A stretch of DNA of 64,000 nucleotides from NCBI GenBank assembly GCA_012845835.1, contig JABAKD010000010.1:10544311-10608310 (forward strand), read 5' to 3'. Made by a program: the position numbers and the translations under genes. How positions within the stretch are numbered: the first letter of the stretch is position 1; every line of letters starts with the position of its first letter. The DNA is from Undaria pinnatifida. Lineage: Eukaryota > Sar > Phaeophyceae > Laminariales > Alariaceae. The notes beneath the pieces were generated by a model. That model saw only the letters and a list, made by a program, of their open reading frames with translations, had not been told where the DNA came from and did not search any database. Below, one piece after another: positions 60,595 through 64,000 of the stretch.

Positions 60595-60785
60595 GTTCTT
60601 TTCTTCATCCCCTTTATTCTCCTCGCACTATACTCTCGCCCTCCCTCCCTCCCAGTAATAACTCAGATCCGGGGTCACATAGCGGGCCCTCCTTCCCCCT
60701 CCCCACTACACGGTACGTGCCTTCATTTTTAATCGCGAGAAGAAGTCAGCATTTTATTCCGTCGTCGACTCGCGTCGAATTTTGA
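60595..60785 (-). repeat. Truncated SINE-like copy, second subtype
   Basis: 'aactcagatccggggtcac', 'ctccccactac' and 'gtcgactcgcgtcgaat' match the element at 53640-53945 in the same orientation. The tRNA-like head is missing. Confidence 0.6.
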
Positions 60786-60924
60786 ATTTTGTTTGCTAAT
60801 TAGAAGAAAACTGCTGTACAACTGCAGTAGTAGTGGTAGTAGTAGTAGTACCCGTGGGGATTTCGCGCACGAGGGGGTTTCCCAATTTATCTTGGAAAAA
60901 TCACGAGCCGCGAGCCGCGCCACG

Positions 60925-61016
60925 ATGGCCCAAACGATTAGTAACTTCCCTCTGGCGGATACGCGCTTCACGTCTATGCTGCCCGAAATGCGACAGGAGA
61001 TGAGCATGTACCACGG
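60925..61016 (+). CDS. Candidate first exon, unknown protein
   Basis: An ATG after 'gccgcgccacg' opens a frame reading MAQTISNFPLADTRFTSMLP then EMRQEMSMYH, with codon choice like the three real genes. A donor could be the 'gtacct' at 61016 or a later GT, but no following exon was found. I do not recognise it; chance is possible. Confidence 0.25.
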
Positions 61017-62696
61017 GTACCTGGTATATGGTAACCTATCTGCAATGTTTGATTATATGCTATGGTGAACGCGGACTGAAAAAGCAAAAAAGCGGGTCGT
61101 TTTATTCGGCAACATCGATCGGTCTGCACACAGACTGCCAGTTTCGGGTATACCACACGCCCTGTGATTTGCTGGCACATCTGTTTCTAGCTTTAACTAA
61201 GTGACATACAATGCACACTATTTACTTCTCCCCCCCCCCGTCCGCGCTTTATGCTTGGTAACATTTACCACAGGTATAGTATTTTTTTGATGTTCACGAG
61301 TCGTTCTACGGTAGCCCCCCCCAACTTTTCTTTAACGAAAATCTCCGGTTTCAAAACCAGGTCCCGGCCCTATCTCCTGAAATACTCGTACGTTGTCGAT
61401 CGTTAGGCCCGTGCACACAAAAAAAAACATACGGATACTTTCTTCTCAATAGCATCATTCCTTGTGTGTCGAGCAGCCCTGAAACGTTCTTGTTAAAAAG
61501 AAAATCGCTGGCTTTTGGGGGGCTATCGTAGAATCAGTCTCACGTCTGTCCTGAAGGACGACATGAGTAATAAGGTCGGTGTTTTTCTCAGATGAGACCA
61601 GTCTCTTCGACAAGGAGTGAGCGCTGTCACAGTAGCAGTCCCGCGTACTATATTCCCTGTCAACTGCTGGCACTTACTTGCTTGTTTGCCTCTCGTATAT
61701 GACGTACGCGAATCCTCCCTCCGCCCGCCCCAGCCCCCCCCCATCCCCGCTCCCCCCCCCCCCGCCCTCCACGGCGCTTTTTTTTTTAACCCGCCGGTGT
61801 GTGACGTTGCCATCATGGCTCAAAAAACCACCAGAGCACTTTCTTCTAAGGTAAGGTCGCTGGTCCCGCCCCGAACCATGATAACGGCGAACTTCAACCA
61901 GCCCCAGGCAAAGTGGAGCGGGAAAAAGGGAGATCCCCGCCGCAGACCGCTTACAACAGCAGTTCAGTCTAATACTGCATTTGTATCACCTGCATGTAGA
62001 TGCAATACCGGCCCCCTCACAAATAAACCAGAAACCGGGCTCAGTCGGGCAGACTTTCTTATGCTGGCCGCGCGCGACAGCACGCTTTCTGATTGTGTTG
62101 TTGCAACCTCTGTTCTTGGCCCCCGAGTAGATTCTTTTTCGTAATACTTCGACGTAATTTGCACACAGCAACAAGCATATTTTATTTCCGCGTCACGCAC
62201 GGTTGTCTTTCTATTGTCATTCCATGCAGCACTCACTCGGCACGTACTTTTGGAGCATCACAGCGCCCGCTTCCACCGCACGCAGTAAGTAGTTTTATTC
62301 TACCCAAAGGTGCGTTCTTTTCTATTGGTTCTCGGTGCGGTTCATACAACTGCATGCACCGAACCGCACTGCTGTAGGACTTTTGTCCTCTTCAAAACCG
62401 CACCGCACCGCACCGCACCGCTCCGCACCGCACCGTAGACGCGTGTTACGATAGAGGTTCTGCACGTTTTTTTTTGTGAGCGGTTTCACCAATTTGGGAG
62501 CTTAAAAATCTCTGGCAAAAAAACTGATTTTCAAGATAAAAAAACCAAACTACCTGCTATTAATAATGCTATTCTTACCGGATGAAAAACCCTCGTACAG
62601 TCTGCAGAGATGGCCTCGAGGTACACCACGAGAATCACGGGGGCGAAAACAAACAAATGAAAACTCACTCATATTGTATAGTAAGTACGAGTACCA

Positions 62697-62780
62697 ACAA
62701 CGCAGCTTGCAAAGATGAGTATTGACCTGAAATTCGTCAAACTCACGGCTGACGTCCTTGAAAATTAGTTATAAAATGAG
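62697..62780 (+). repeat. R1 right-end variant, near-identical to 38845
   Basis: 'aacgcagcttgcaaagatga' to 'gttataaaatga' differs from 38845-38925 at very few positions over about 80 bases, so the two are a recent pair. Confidence 0.75.
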
Positions 62781-62847
62781 CTAGATTTCCGACGATTTGG
62801 GGTCGAAGAATAAAAAAAGTCAGATTCGAAAGCAGACGAAAAGTGCT

Positions 62848-62952
62848 ACCCTCTACCCTCTACCCTCTACCCTCTACCCTCTACCCTCTACCCTCTACCC
62901 TCTACCCTCTACCCTCTACCCTCTACCCTCTACCCTCTACCCTCTACTCTCT
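62848..62952 (+). repeat. CCCTCTA heptamer tract
   Basis: About 15 near-perfect copies of CCCTCTA. The complement, TAGAGGG, is one base from the TTTAGGG telomere heptamer. Confidence 0.9.
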
Positions 62953-63842
62953 AACAACGTAGAACGCGTCCGTAGGACATCAATTACAACCGAACCGCAC
63001 CGTGGGGGTTGACGACATCCATCTGCAAACCGAACCGCACCGAACCGCACCGAACCGCACCGGGTATAGGATGACTGATTCTACGACAGCTCCCCCCCAA
63101 ACCGGCGATTTTATTTAACGAACGTTTCATGGCTGGTCGACACGAAGAAGGATGCTCTATCTACAAAAACTCATCCTCACACATTTTTCATGTTTGACGT
63201 CGGGGCGGCAAGGGGCAACGCATTTCAGAAGAAGATACGGCGGAGAGCTGGTTTCAAAACCGGCGATTTCGCTAAATGTAAAGAAAAGCTGGCGGGGCTA
63301 CCGCCGTAGAACGACTTGGATATAGATACCAGGTATGTCGCAGCCAAGGCCACAGGGGGTCAACTTTTTCCCCGTAGGCCCTCTGTGGCAAGAAGAGGCT
63401 GATGAGAGCGTTCTTGACATGTTTTCAATTCTTCAGGGCTGACTTTTCTTACGAGTTTGCCTTCTTCTTGTGAGCGGACCGGCACCGCTCTGTTGTAGAC
63501 GAGACATGCCTACCACACACACTGGCGGGATCATGCTGCTACCGGTACCGCACGGGGATATACCTGATCTCACAGCTAGCTGGAGTGTATTTTCATTTTT
63601 TATAATATACCTGCCAGCGTGAATTAGTGCGGAGAGAGACACGAGCAATTGTTAGTTCTACCTGGCTGGGATATTGGAATGAATCAGATGCCTACATACA
63701 GTAGTACCGGCCCGCTCACGAGAAAATAGACTTAAGGAAGTTAACCTGCACTACTATGGTTTTTGTTTTTGTTTTAAAGAAATCTGCCAGGTATTATTAG
63801 TATAATACAGCCTAGGCGCTTGCCGTCTATACTTAAGAAATT

Positions 63843-64000
63843 AATTGTCGAAAACCCACCCCCGCTTCTCGCTCCGCCAGAAAAAGGATGCTAGCCTGGA
63901 TTTGATTGAGAAATGGTCGAAATCCACCCCCTCTTCTAGCTCCGCCAGAAAAAGGATGCTAGCCTGGATTTGATTAAGAAATTGTCGAAAATCCACCCCC
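63843..64000 (+). repeat. Tandem repeat cut by window edge
   Basis: 'gctccgccagaaaaaggatg' and 'ctagcctggatttgatt' recur with a period of about 72 bases: two full units plus part of a third, continuing past the window end. Confidence 0.85.

Larger units (their letters stand above)
62385..63065 (-). repeat. Reverse-orientation GTGCGGTTCGG pieces
   Basis: 'accgcaccgcaccgcaccgc' near 62397 and 'accgaaccgcaccgaaccgc' near 63030 are the complement of the core in 46885-47450 and 49685-50040. They flank an R1 piece and a heptamer tract. Confidence 0.7.

Noticed and set aside
61815..62144. Frame starting MAQKTTRALSSK as a gene
   Set aside because: The first 12 codons end at a good donor (gtaagg), but no following exon or family was found and the remainder of the frame looks random.

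Overview
The window is nuclear DNA from a photosynthetic eukaryote, most likely a stramenopile alga. Large intron size and number make a brown alga or close relative my best guess. The evidence is three genes with many long GT-AG introns, no operons, many short dispersed repeats, and a plastid enzyme whose N-terminus is a signal peptide followed by Phe and an acid-free transit-like stretch. That is the bipartite presequence of complex red plastids. The species cannot be named from sequence alone.

Layout: 1-4003 is repeat-rich and gene-free. 4004-17608 (+) is a 12-exon J-domain protein of the plant ARG1/ARL type. 17609-23554 is intergenic. 23555-34318 (-) is an 8-exon plastid enoyl-ACP reductase (FabI/ENR). 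34319-35356 is a short divergent spacer. 35357-58312 (+) is a 15-exon ABC1/UbiB atypical kinase of the ADCK1 clade. 58313-64000 holds repeats plus two weak exon candidates. I built the three models by hand. Every chosen junction is GT-AG, all phases close, and the spliced products run in family order from first Met to stop (463, 362 and 650 residues).

The genes are not one pathway: a chaperone-like cytosolic/membrane protein, plastid fatty-acid synthesis, and a probable mitochondrial lipid/quinone-related kinase-like protein. FabI and ADCK1 are head to head across about 1 kb and may share promoter sequence.

Most of the window is intron and repeat: tRNA-derived SINE-like elements with A-rich tails, a tandem array of tRNA-like units, a 650-bp GGGGT array inside an ARG1 intron, telomere-like tracts, hairpin-bearing minisatellites and several dispersed families. 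The most unusual observation is that each of the three genes carries decayed extra copies of one of its own exons next to the working copy: ARG1 exon 8 end (three copies), FabI exon 3 (three copies) and ADCK1 exon 14 (three copies, the last two weaker). Exon-scale tandem duplication followed by decay looks recurrent here.
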